64,000 nt of DNA from Fragum whitleyi (lineage: Eukaryota > Mollusca > Bivalvia > Cardiida > Cardiidae): the NCBI GenBank assembly GCA_948146395.1, contig OX411551.1, forward strand, positions 48,812,854 through 48,876,853. The letters are read 5' to 3'. The notes beneath the pieces were generated by a model. That model did no database searches and was not told the origin of the DNA. It saw only the letters and a list, made by a program, of their open reading frames with translations. Of this stretch, positions 34,406 through 44,580 are shown piece by piece (within the stretch, counting starts at the first letter, position 1; every line of letters starts with the position of its first letter). The position numbers and the translations under genes are program-made.

Positions 34406-35051
34406 ATAAATCTCCATTCTTTTTAATTAGGAAAATTTTAGCTGTTAATATTGCATCTCAAAGACTCTCATAAATCAGTAAATGAAACTTTATGAACCAA
34501 TTTGGCATAATTTGAGTTGCACTAGTTAGAGCCTCAATTGAACAGTTATCAAGTGATAATTTACTGACAAATCAATGAACACTTATTAACTCTTAATTCT
34601 CCATATCACAATCTTATTTAAACTCCAATCTTGCATTTAGATAATCACTGGGTGGGAACTGACCCCGGATATTGCATTTAAAAATGGCTGCGGTGATATA
34701 ACAATGTTAAACAAGTGAAACTATTTTCTAATTTTCTATAAATGAGTTATGTAATCAGACCAGGTAAGCCAAGCATAAATGGCATATTGTGTCTACAATT
34801 TAGATTACTTACACAGTCCACCCCTTACTCAAAGGTTTACAGATGAAATTAAGGATAAACTAAGTACCTTCCATGAAAATCCATACCCCTCACCTATTTA
34901 TTCAATCACAAGACAAAAAATGAAATATTATTAGGAAAACTGAAGTGAACAATCTTTTAAGAAGTTATCAAACCAAAGATCCTGAAAATATGAGCCATGT
35001 TTATTAAGATTTGATCAAGTTTTGGTCATTTGACGGTGACCTGTGTCAAAC
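34406..35051. other. AT-rich spacer, no gene seen
   Basis: Nothing recognised. Confidence 0.4.
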
Positions 35052-35877
35052 TATTAGGGTACTGGGGCTTGGTTTCTCATCCTTTTTAAGTGGACTGGAA
35101 ATTGCAAAAAAGCGTACTGAGTATTGCACTGTAAATGATCTTGTTTTCTTCAATAATGGCATGTTTGAGAATGGGTATTGACTGTATGTTGTTAACAAAG
35201 CAACTACATTTTAAAAATACATATCACGCAATCTTGAAATATGGAAATTTGGCATGGATTTAGTAGATTTTCAAATGTTTAAATTTTCTAGCTGCCCAAG
35301 AGAGTAATCAAAGATTATTCCATTGATAAAAACTGTTTTAGACAAGTTGGAATTATCTGTGACTAATCTTTTATTTGAGTCAGTAATTTGAGAAATTAAA
35401 ATCAAAAGAAAGATGCGCAGTAAGTCTAGTTTTAGAGAGAAAAAACTGAATGCTACACAGAGGTAAACATGAATCTGTTTAATTTTCCCTTGGCCAAATT
35501 GGCCTGGTATGTCATATCCTAGGTCATGATTGCAGATCCCGGTTAAGTCAATATTCATTTAAAATTTCAGCAGGCTTTCCACAAAGTCTTTTTTTATTTT
35601 TTTCAAAATATAAGAAAGTTAAAAGATTTCTTTTAGTATCAGTAAACCAAGCTAACTTCTAAAATTAGCAGAGACCAAGACTGTCATATAGAAATTATCA
35701 ATTTCACAGTAATTTTATTGTTTGGTATGAAGTATTTACTAATCCAGCCTTATAAAAGGCTTATAAAAGGCTAAAAAATGAGTTTGAAGCTTCAGATTGT
35801 TTGTCAACACCCAGTACAGAAATTGCTGACAAAATGCAATCCACAGTACCTCTTTTTCAATCCCCAGTACCCTATTG
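35052..35877. mobile_element. Possible 0.8-kb TIR element
   Basis: TATTAGGGTACTGGGGCTTG and CAATCCCCAGTACCCTATTG are inverted at about 17 of 21 positions. GTACTG words recur inside both ends. No ORF of note. Confidence 0.45.
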
Positions 35878-35962
35878 CATCAGTACGAGACCACCTATTT
35901 TAGAAAACCCACTTCAAATGCATAAATTTTAGGAACTTTTGTAGACTTCTCTTATTTGAGAC

Positions 35963-36008
35963 GAATTTCCTCCAAACAATCATTTACATGATTGTTAAGA
36001 GGAAATTC
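35963..36008. repeat. Hairpin, GAATTTCCTC arms
   Basis: GAATTTCCTCCAAACAATCA pairs with TGATTGTTAAGAGGAAATTC. Confidence 0.7.
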
Positions 36009-36126
36009 ACCTGAAATTAAAGGGAAAAGGGCCTAAAAGACATCATTTTTTAAAGATTTTTTAAATCATAAAAATGCATACTAAAAATAGGCTCCCTCTC
36101 CATTTTATGTATAGTACACTAGTGTA

Positions 36127-36147
36127 TTTATTAGGAGAAATACGGTA
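36127..36147. repeat. Solo family B terminus
   Basis: TTATTAGGAGAAATACGGTA matches the end of family B. The rest of the element is absent. Confidence 0.6.
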
Positions 36148-36287
36148 AATCATTGCCCATTAAAAACACTCCAGGCAGTTGCACAAAACATGGAGCCAGA
36201 GTTTTTATTCAGAACTCATTTTCTGATTAAAAATATCCTTTACCTTCAAATATTTTTTTTATTATTTTTTGCCTATAATATGGTTAC

Positions 36288-36329
36288 ATTTCCTCTGATT
36301 AATCATTTAAAAGATTGTTGAGAGGAAAT
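36288..36329. repeat. Hairpin related to 35963-36008
   Basis: ATTTCCTCTGATTAATC pairs with GATTGTTGAGAGGAAAT. Same outer arms as the previous hairpin, 325 bases away. Confidence 0.6.
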
Positions 36330-36895
36330 TAATATCAGTTTAGAGAAGAATTTTCATTTATCTTAAAATTGATGAAAGTTCTATCCACTGAAAAAGGCTT
36401 TTCTTAGTAAATATGAAGTAATCTAAAAAAAAATTGCCATACTTTGATGTTCAGACTGATATAATAGTGGCCTAAAACCATATACAATAAACAATTACAA
36501 TGAAGGTTTAATTAATTCATATTCAATACCCCAAAGCACTGATTATCATAACATGCAACAGATTAAATACTTTGTAAGTACATTTTCCTATAGCCTCACA
36601 CATAAAAGAGTGTCTGTGCTAAAAAAACTGACAAAAATCAAGAAATACTATTGATTATTAGCTAATACCTAAAAAGAAAAAAAAGTAAGCTTCTAAGAAT
36701 GAATTTAAGGTCTCTTCTTAGTAATTTCTTTTAAAAGCTATCTTTCAAAAATTAACAGAGAAAAGAAATTTTGTTTATAAAAATTTCACTTTTTCTAGGT
36801 TTCAATTTTACTATACTTTACTGTAGTTAATGGCAGTTCTCAAACAAAAAACAGCAACAAATTATTGTCATCACCTAGCCTTGGATTCAGGCCCT
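36330..36895. other. AT-rich spacer, no gene seen
   Basis: Nothing recognised. Confidence 0.4.
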
Positions 36896-37083
36896 GGGCC
36901 AACTTATTTCTGACCCTGGGTACTGTTGCCCGCACTATCAGAGTATCTCTCAGAAAGCGGGCTACCAGCTCTAGACTGGTCCACATATCAACTATTGGAA
37001 TAGCCTAGAATAGGGTATTCTGATATTCGACAGTGAGACCTGTCTACACCCGACCCGAAAGCGGGCCAGAAATAAGTTGGCCC
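36896..37083. mobile_element. 188-bp MITE, 17-bp TIRs
   Basis: GGGCCAACTTATTTCTG at the left is the exact inverse of CAGAAATAAGTTGGCCC at the right. Inner words CGACAGTGAGACC and TGTCTAC resemble the fold-back at 43733-44199. Confidence 0.8.
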
Positions 37084-38090
37084 CCTGTTTTAAGAAGTTT
37101 TGTAAGAAGGTTGATAACCCAAATGAACCTTTCAGAACTTAAAATGGGTTAACTTCTCTTCAAGTTTGTGAAACTAGACATGACTTTATATTATATGTTT
37201 TCAATTATGTTAATCTACGAGGGTTATTCTAAAAGTCTGTTGACTGGTCTTCATATCTCGAAGACTTTTCAATGGAAATCCAAAAACAATTTTATCCCAT
37301 TAATTCACATAAGCAGGGAACAAATTATAATACCTTTTCAATCGTGTAATCATTGCACATCTTGCATTTCCACAAAGCCCCTTTCTTTCTCCAATGACCA
37401 AACCACCCATCCAATCACAGAACTCTTTATAGCACCTGCAAATCACAATTTAGAACTTTTAAACCCTCATCCTTCTGAATTAGGGTAGTGGACCCATACT
37501 AGTTCTGAAACGATTCAGAAGTCATGAACTTTAACAGTGTTTACTGAGGTTTCCAAATGATTTCATTAGAAAACCTCGGATAACATTGTGAAAGATCACA
37601 TGTTCCAAAATGTTGCAGAACTACTTTTGTTTGTGTCTAGCAATTTCACCAGTTTTTTTTACATTTCAGCCTGTTTGGGACAAGTTTAATTAATTGATTA
37701 ATTAAGTAGAAAGAAGGCAGTGTAGGCTAAGATTAGACTATTTCTGTGTAGGCTGAACTTAGACTCCTAACTTGCAAAGTAAAGGAGTCCTGACCACAAA
37801 ATTAGGAGTCTGGCACAAGCCTAGGGTATAATATTCAGGTCAGACAAGATGACCTGCATTGTCTAACAGGCCTACCATGCCCTTAAACTGAATTAAGGTT
37901 AAGTGAATACAACAGACTAATTCTAATATTACCCAAAAGCAAAATGATTATCATACCAACATAAAATTGTTATGACCTTTTTAAGGACATATTACATATG
38001 TGTTGTCTGATCAGATCTACAGAAAGAGGGGGTATTTTGGATGTGAGATCAAATTATTTCAATAGTTAAAGCACAATCTCTAAGTTGTTG
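37084..38090. other. AT-rich spacer, no gene seen
   Basis: Holds an M1-like core fragment at about 37715-37790. A 106-codon open frame (37168-37488) has no splice support and no recognisable product. Confidence 0.4.
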
Positions 38091-38133
38091 GTACTCATTT
38101 GAATTGTCTTATCAAGACGATTCAAATGAGTAC
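38091..38133. repeat. 43-bp palindrome, copy 5
   Basis: GTACTCATTTGAATTGTCTT pairs with AAGACGATTCAAATGAGTAC. Confidence 0.85.
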
Positions 38134-38564
38134 CTACAAAATAGAGTTTCGTTGACAATAAAATATTTTAGACTGGCTTTACCCCTTATTACATCTAGTT
38201 GATCCATGACCTTTTTAACTCTTTTTTTTGTGATAGATAGGATCTGTCATGAGACTTGGTTTGAGACAAGCTGATCTTATCCAAGTCTAAAATAGAAATG
38301 CTAGTTAGCGAGTCTATTCTAGCAGAGGTTGAGATCATATTTTCAAGTTGTCTCAAATAAACTCAAGTAACATATTCTTTTTCTCATACAAACGCCAGTT
38401 TCTACGTTGAAACTTATCTATTGAACGTCCAAATGAAATTGCGTAAGATGACGTCTTAGGGTCGTCATTCAGAATGGGATCTTACACATGCGTAAGACAT
38501 TGAAGATATTTCTGATCTCATAGAAGACAAGGGAGACAACCGTAAAATCTCTAATACAACCTTT

Positions 38565-38584
38565 GGGGGGGGGGGGGGGGGGGG
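38565..38584. repeat. 20-base G-run
   Basis: Uninterrupted poly-G. The length is probably unreliable in any assembly. Confidence 0.9.
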
Positions 38585-38914
38585 TATAGAATCATCATGT
38601 TTCTATTAGAAGCTGGTGGGGCTTTAATAGAGGTAAAGTTGTTAAGACTAAAGAAAATTGACCAAAAATGCCACTGCATTTTAGCAATTTAATCTTTAGC
38701 AAATCATTAATATATCCTTGAACTAACACAAAAGCTTAACATTTGGTAAGAAAAGGTTACATTTACTCTCCTTTGAAATCATCCCAACATTGTTTTTGTC
38801 AGGGTGGGGGTTTATTTAAGGCTATAAACTTTCTGAAAATCAAGAAAAAAATGGTCGATCTTTAAATCCAATGAAAGGGATGGGGTTTTATTAGAGCATG
38901 GGGCTCTATTAGAG

Positions 38915-40226
38915 ACAAGAGCCGTCAGAGATGGATTATGCTCCCCGAATAAGGCATTGTCACAAAAACAAGAACTATATTGGACATGGACATCCCCCGC
39001 CACAAAAGCTTGATAGTAAACTGAACCCTAATAGATTAAAGATTCTTTTGTACTGTCCAAGATTTACCTCATATTAAATCTAAGAATTAAAAATAACAAA
39101 GGGCAATAACTCCAAAATTATGCAAGCAAGAGTTTTAAATCTGGTGTATTGCACTTCTCCTCCATGAGATCTATAAACCCATTATACTTTAGGAGATGTG
39201 CTCCAGACAAAATCTAAGTATCAAAAATAACAAAGGGTAATTACTCCAAAATTATGCAAGTAAGAGTTGTAGTTCTTGTGCACTGCACTTCTCCTCCATG
39301 AGATCTATCTATCCATAAATGTTCAAGTTGATAGCTATTATACTTTAGGAGATATGCTCCAGATATAATCTAAGTATAAAAAATAACAAAGGGCAGTTAC
39401 TCCAAAATTATGCAAGCAAGAGTTGTAGTTCTTCTGCATAGCACATCTCCTCCATGAGATCTATCCACCCATAAAGTTTCAAGTTGATAGCTATTATACT
39501 TTAGGAGATATGCTCCAGACAAAATCTAAGTATCAAAAATAACAAAGGGCAATAACTCCAAAATTATGCAAGCAAGAGTTGTAGTTCTTGTGCACTGCAC
39601 TTCTCCTCCATAAGATCTATCCACCCATAAAGTTTCAAGTTGATAGCTATTATACTTTAGGAGATATGCTCTGTGGTCAGATTTCAAAGACTCAAATAAG
39701 CTGTCATCTTATACAGCTAACATAAAGGTAACAAACATTAAACCCCCTTTTTGCATGACATATTCTAAGACACAATTTTCAAATAGTTTAGGGTAAAGGG
39801 CATCTGATTTGCTACTCAAATGAAAGAATAACTGTATTTTACGCGCTAACGTAAAGGTAACAAACATTAAGCCCCCATTTTCCATGATATGTTTTTTTTT
39901 TACATTAATTTCAAATTGTTTATAGTAAAGGGCATCTGATTTGCTACTCAAATGTGAAATTTCACTAAATTCTGACTGTTAGACTAGGAGAAATTTGGGG
40001 AAAACTGTTTTTTACCCTAAGTCCCCTTTTCCCGTGACGAGGCCTCAAATCCAAAAACCGTCACAGAAGCATCATCACTATATCATAGGGAGTTCACATG
40101 GTGAGTTTCATTCAATTTGGCCCAGGGGTTATGGAGAAATAGGTTTGGGACGGACGGAATTATAGACGTACGGAAGGACAGACAGACAAAGCGGCGGCTA
40201 TATGCTCTCCCATAGGGGAGCATAAA
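38915..40226 (+). mobile_element. ACAAGAG element, TTATGCTCCCC type (H3)
   Basis: ACAAGAGCCGTCAGAGATGG start. TTATGCTCCCC is at 38936-38946. About four 156-base units follow (anchors at 39200, 39356, 39512 and 39668), then a second pair of roughly 127-base repeats (39715-39960) and a GACGGAC segment. The 3' hairpin TATGCTCTCCCATAGGGGAG ends with GGGGAGCATAA at 40215-40225, the reverse complement of the 5' motif. Confidence 0.8.
39060..39675. repeat. 156-bp minisatellite
   Basis: Units share GGGCAATAACTCCAAAATTA, TTCTTGTGCACTGCACTTCT and GATAGCTATTATACTTTAGG. Homologous to the array at 8305-8978 and with the same 156-base period. Confidence 0.9.
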
Positions 40227-41496
40227 AATATAATGTGAGAAAATGAAATCTTCCGATAAAATCAATAGTACAGAAAAACAGGAAGGGTTAGTGCTTCGTG
40301 CCAAGGCTCCAAATGTGATTTAGTAATTTTCAATCCTAGGTTTCATTTTGTGTGATTTTCTTCAAAAACTTTATATTTGAGAAAAAGGTTTAAGCAAATT
40401 AAAAATTTGGATTGGAAATTATAAATTTTGCAATGGAGCAGAGGACATATCAGGTCCATTGTTTCCTCTTTTTAGCTTGTCTGGGTTTTTTTTGTGGAAA
40501 CCTGAAATAATGCTAGTCTCGCCCTGCATTCAGGATAACAAAACAGTGAAAGCTGTTTGCAAATAATTACCCTCTTTGCATGTGCATTTGCGTGTAACTT
40601 AGGTAGAATATGATTGCACTCAGTTTGTATGTTTTTAAATCCTGATTGCAGTGCTGGTGCCATTATCATCAATGTTGCCACTGTGCAAATACTTTGACAT
40701 TTTGTGGTATCTCTGTTATTACAAGACATTGAATTGAAATTTGGCTCCCATGGTTACTATCAAAAGAGCAATATATACTATGAGCAATTTAAACTATCAA
40801 AGGGTATACCTATAATGTATTTTGTGCCCTTTTTTAGACCTAAGATTTTTTTCCACTATGCAGCACCCAACAGCAAAATGTTCTTTTGGCTTCTCTTTTT
40901 TTTTTTGAAAGCTATTTTACTTCACTTCATTGTAATGTTGTATCGTGTTGTATTAAATATATTGTTAAATATCACAGTTAAATCTTACCATAATTTGAAT
41001 GGTATCGCCTGGCGCAGTGTCTGTTTGCATCCAGCTTGTGACAGCATAATTTACACTATCATTACGACATCTCTAATGGTAATATTTCATGTGATTGTTA
41101 CACAAAATCAGGACTTTTTTTACCATAAAAAGCTTCTATTTTTCAGCCCACAGCGTTTTCTGTAAATAAATTACATGTAAATGACATCCATATTACAGAA
41201 TTTACTGTTGTTTAATAGAACTTGATAGGAGTCACGGGACAATTGTTGTAGAGCTCATAGTTCCAGAACAACTGTTGTGAATGAGCTTGCAAAATAACAT
41301 TTGACCTTGAACTGTGAACTTGACCTAGAAGCTATCTAAAAGTTTCTTTTAAATTGTTTATGATGGAGAACAGTCGTGCAAAGTTATTTTGAAATCCATC
41401 CAGTTATTGTCCTGACAAAATCGGAGAGACATACTAATGAGAGGACAGATGGTTGGATTGATGCACTAATAATTTAATTCTAGTTGTGTTCACTAA
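40227..41496. other. AT-rich spacer, no gene seen
   Basis: A 153-codon plus frame at 40704-41165 is hydrophobic because of T-rich composition. It has no start context, splice support or homology I recognise. Confidence 0.45.
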
Positions 41497-41687
41497 GTGA
41501 TTGGCTGAAAAATTGGTTTCATGACTCTATGAAAATTTTTGATTGAGCAACTTTTTTGAAGTCCCATAAACAGTTCGTGTATATGAGGGTAACTCTTAAT
41601 ATTTTTGCTTAAAGAAATAAATGATAAGATATGAAGAGAGTATTTGTTAATTTCATAAAGGTATGAAACCAAAAGCCTAATCACACT
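41497..41687. mobile_element. Small TIR element
   Basis: AGTGATTGGCTGAAAAATTG and GGTTTCATG at the left are mirrored by TATGAAACC and AAAAGCCTAATCACACT at the right, with a small gap. Confidence 0.5.
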
Positions 41688-42066
41688 CACATATGAATCC
41701 GCCAGTTTCACCCAACTGTGCAGCCTCTTTAATTGAAAGCATAATTATTATTATTATTGTCCATTTTTCATTGTCTCATCAAATTATTTATTATGTGGCG
41801 TAGCCTCTAATAAAAGCCAATATCCCTTGCTAATGGAAATGCGACTTTTTCATCTCTCAGTTGAACAATTTCTTCTCCTTTCTTCTAAATACGTAGGCTT
41901 AAGTTTTTTTTTTCATATTTATTAAGTTTCTATAGTTCAAGATCTATTGCTGAACAAAATTTTTGATTATAGACAGGGAGAAAACTCAAAATTCATTGTT
42001 AATCATTCAAGATTTAATTCCCTTTATCTATATTAAAAAAAATTAAGAGTCTAGCACAGACTTAAA

Positions 42067-42303
42067 TGTGACCAATCACATAAAAAGGGACCATCTGGGA
42101 ACTCTGTAAAATAAGTATTTGCAAAACAGACTGGTTCTAGTACAGGCCAACAAGAGGTCGCACAACAAGAAAAATTCTTTCACTGGAAGGTAGATTGATT
42201 ATTTTAGATTCAGAAAATTAGTAAAGTGCAGTTCACACAGTCTGACTGGTCTTGACACTTTTCTCACTTCCGAGATGGTCCCTTTAATGCGTGACAGGTC
42301 ACA
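42067..42303. mobile_element. TGTGACC-type TIR element, uninterrupted copy
   Basis: TGTGACCAATCACATAAAAA at the left mirrors GTGACAGGTCACA at the right. It includes GGGACCATCTGGGAACT and the inverse GAGATGGTCCC. Used to define the break in the copy at 4796-5370. Confidence 0.75.
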
Positions 42304-43732
42304 ACTGTTAACAGTCATTAAGTCTTTCTTTATAGTTATTTTCTCTCTTTATGATAAACAAGTAAATTGATTAAAACCATATCCAAGAATCTGAGAGTCC
42401 TTGTTTTCCAGATGGAACTCCTTTACTTTACAAGTTTAAGAAGTCTGAAGGACTACTTTGACTTTACGAAATTCAAATTTAAAGAAGAAACATAGTTTCC
42501 TTTTCAGCCTGTGTCTGTATGTCAAAGCTCTGCACATTTCAACACACAAAAAAGTTTTTGTTGAATCTAATAGAGTTACATTCTGAAAGAAACAATTTTT
42601 TTCTTCTTTTTTTTTTTGTGATTCACTTGTGTTTAAGAAGAAACTAAAGTTTCTTCTTTTCCACAATAATTTCCTCACTCTTATTTTTTCAGAATCTTTA
42701 CTAAAGTGAAATAATACGACCATTCTCTTCAGAGCCAATTTTAGTGGTCCAATACATAGTTACATATACACCTTTCCCTGTATTTTGGATTGAAATATTC
42801 TAATTGTACAAGACCTATGTTTTAGGTACACATTGCAATTGTAACATGAATAGGGCTTTGGCAAAAATAAAGATCTAAGACTAGCATTTCGATGACTCAG
42901 CACAAAACAGTTGAAACTGCCTATTAACATATAGGCAGTTATAACTGTTTCGTGTTGAGCCATTGATTTCCCTCTATCTGTATCTCTGTAATTATAATTA
43001 AAGCAAATTTTGCTTGTAATTGCTTGTTGCAATACATAATTCAATTATTTTTCCACAATGATTCAGTCTGCATTTCTAACTGATAGGATATGCTATCAAG
43101 GTGGTTGATTTAGTTAAGCTTTCAAATTAAAAGAGAGTGTAGCATAATTTAATTTGACATTTGAAACTTAAAATATGCAGTTATTTTCTCTGACCTTTAC
43201 AATCTCCCATCAAAGGTCAAGCTAGGTTGAGAGAGTTGTTTTAATTTCACAATGTAAAATTTGATTATTGAAGGCTTTTGGTCAGACTTCAACAAAAGGC
43301 GCTTTAAAGGACTCAATAACTGGGGTTTTAGGGGTCCTTGCTTTTGGGGTGTAATGATAGATCGAGAGTTGATGTATTGTGATAGTGACAGTCATGATAT
43401 CAATGTATCAATTGCAATTGCCCAACGTTGATAACTATTGCAATATAGTTTGTTCAAATATCGATAGTTTTGATAGTAAATATTCAAAGCTTACTTACAC
43501 AGAACTTTAATGTTTTCTTGGTTTCCAATGTAAAAAAAATGAAAGAGGGAAAGAGAGAAAGCGTGAGAACACATGATCAAATAATCTGAAATTGAGTCCA
43601 AGAGGCTAACTTGGGAATCCACAAAAATAATTCTAATTCATTAATAATTAACATCCTCGGATACCCCGGGGTCTCCCTATTTGCTACGCTATATCGACCC
43701 CTGGGACAATTGGCTGATAAAACTTTGAATCG
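42304..43732. other. Spacer with one hairpin, no gene seen
   Basis: A hairpin lies at 42901-42954 (CAGTTGAAACTGCCTATT and ATAGGCAGTTATAACTG). A single TACCCCGGG word at about 43663 precedes the fold-back. No gene. Confidence 0.45.
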
Positions 43733-44199
43733 GCCGCTGAAAATAGACTGGTTCTGCTGTCGACTCATGTATGAAGCCGACAGGTATAGACCGATTTCTT
43801 CGTCCATAGTCTAGAAACCTATCCCTTCAGATTGTTTAGTCTATAAAAATGAAAACGAGGCTCCGGTCCGTTACAAAGTTAAAGCGATAATGGCGTTTAT
43901 TCATTAATCTATGTGTGAAAATATTACATACTGACGAAAAAACTTTAGGGTGATATAGATAATTTATAAATATATACTTTCTTTAAGGACATAACCTTAA
44001 AAGACAAACTTACGCGAAAGACAAAATGGCGCCCCCTCCTGACTTGTTGTTTACAAACAATTCATTAGCCAATCAGAAGTGCTAGGTGCGCGTACGTCAT
44101 CAAATATTGAAAAGCCAATACCGTGTGACAGTAATTTGGTGGCTACCTGTCGGCTTTTATGATAGTCGACAGTGGGACCAGTCTACCGCTGAAAATCGA
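43733..44199. mobile_element. Fold-back element over the presumed promoter
   Basis: The left arm (GCCGCTGAAAATAGACTGGT, CTGTCGACTCAT, GAAGCCGACAGGT; 43733-43785) is inverted relative to the right arm (ACCTGTCGGCTTTTAT, GTCGACAG, CCAGTCTACCGCTGAAAAT; 44145-44199). The interior is less AT-rich than nearby intergenic DNA and holds CCAAT (44071-44075) and TACGTCA (44094-44100) words. It ends 74 bases before the start codon of the gene. Confidence 0.75.
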
Positions 44200-44273
44200 T
44201 ACGGAACGCATGCGCGATTGGCCCAATCAGATAACTCCTTTCATAAGTCAGTGCGTTGTCACTAACAACCAAG
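44200..44273 (+). promoter_or_regulatory. Presumed core promoter / 5' leader of the DUF6589 gene
   Basis: Contains GCATGCGC (44208-44215), an NRF1-like palindrome, and GATTGGCCCAATC (44216-44228), which holds a CCAAT box on each strand. No TATA box is seen. The start codon at 44274 follows AACCAAG, giving A at -3 and G at +4. The regulatory role is inferred from motifs and position. Confidence 0.5.
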
Positions 44274-44580
44274 ATGGCTGCGGCCGTGATAAACAATTGT
44301 CAAATTTGTGACAACGAAATAAAAAGTAAAAATTACAGATCTCTGACATCCAACACATCTATAGAAAAATGGGGACAATTGTTCAAAGAATTAAATATTC
44401 ATCCAACTGGTTTATGTTGTAATCAATGCACTAATAAACTTAACCGTGCAACTAACATTGATTCCGATGTCAAACAAAAAATTAACAAACTTTACGAAGA
44501 ACGGAGAAAAACCATTTCGACTTTACAAGATATGCCCGGAATTAAGACGATGTTAAAGACCGGTACTACGCCTAGAAGTA
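44274..44580 (+). CDS. Exon 1, N-terminal Cys-pair module
   Basis: Encodes residues 1-102 and one base of codon 103, starting MAAAVINNCQICDNE. Cys 9, 12, 49 and 52 could bind one zinc, resembling N-terminal modules of related proteins. Residues 57-88 are basic and helical in look. It ends in a perfect GTAAGT donor at 44581. The last base A joins GT of exon 2 to make AGT (Ser). Confidence 0.85.

Noticed and set aside
40704..41165. 153-codon hydrophobic plus-strand open frame
   Set aside because: The hydrophobicity follows from T-rich sequence; starts with GTG, no family resemblance, no splice support.
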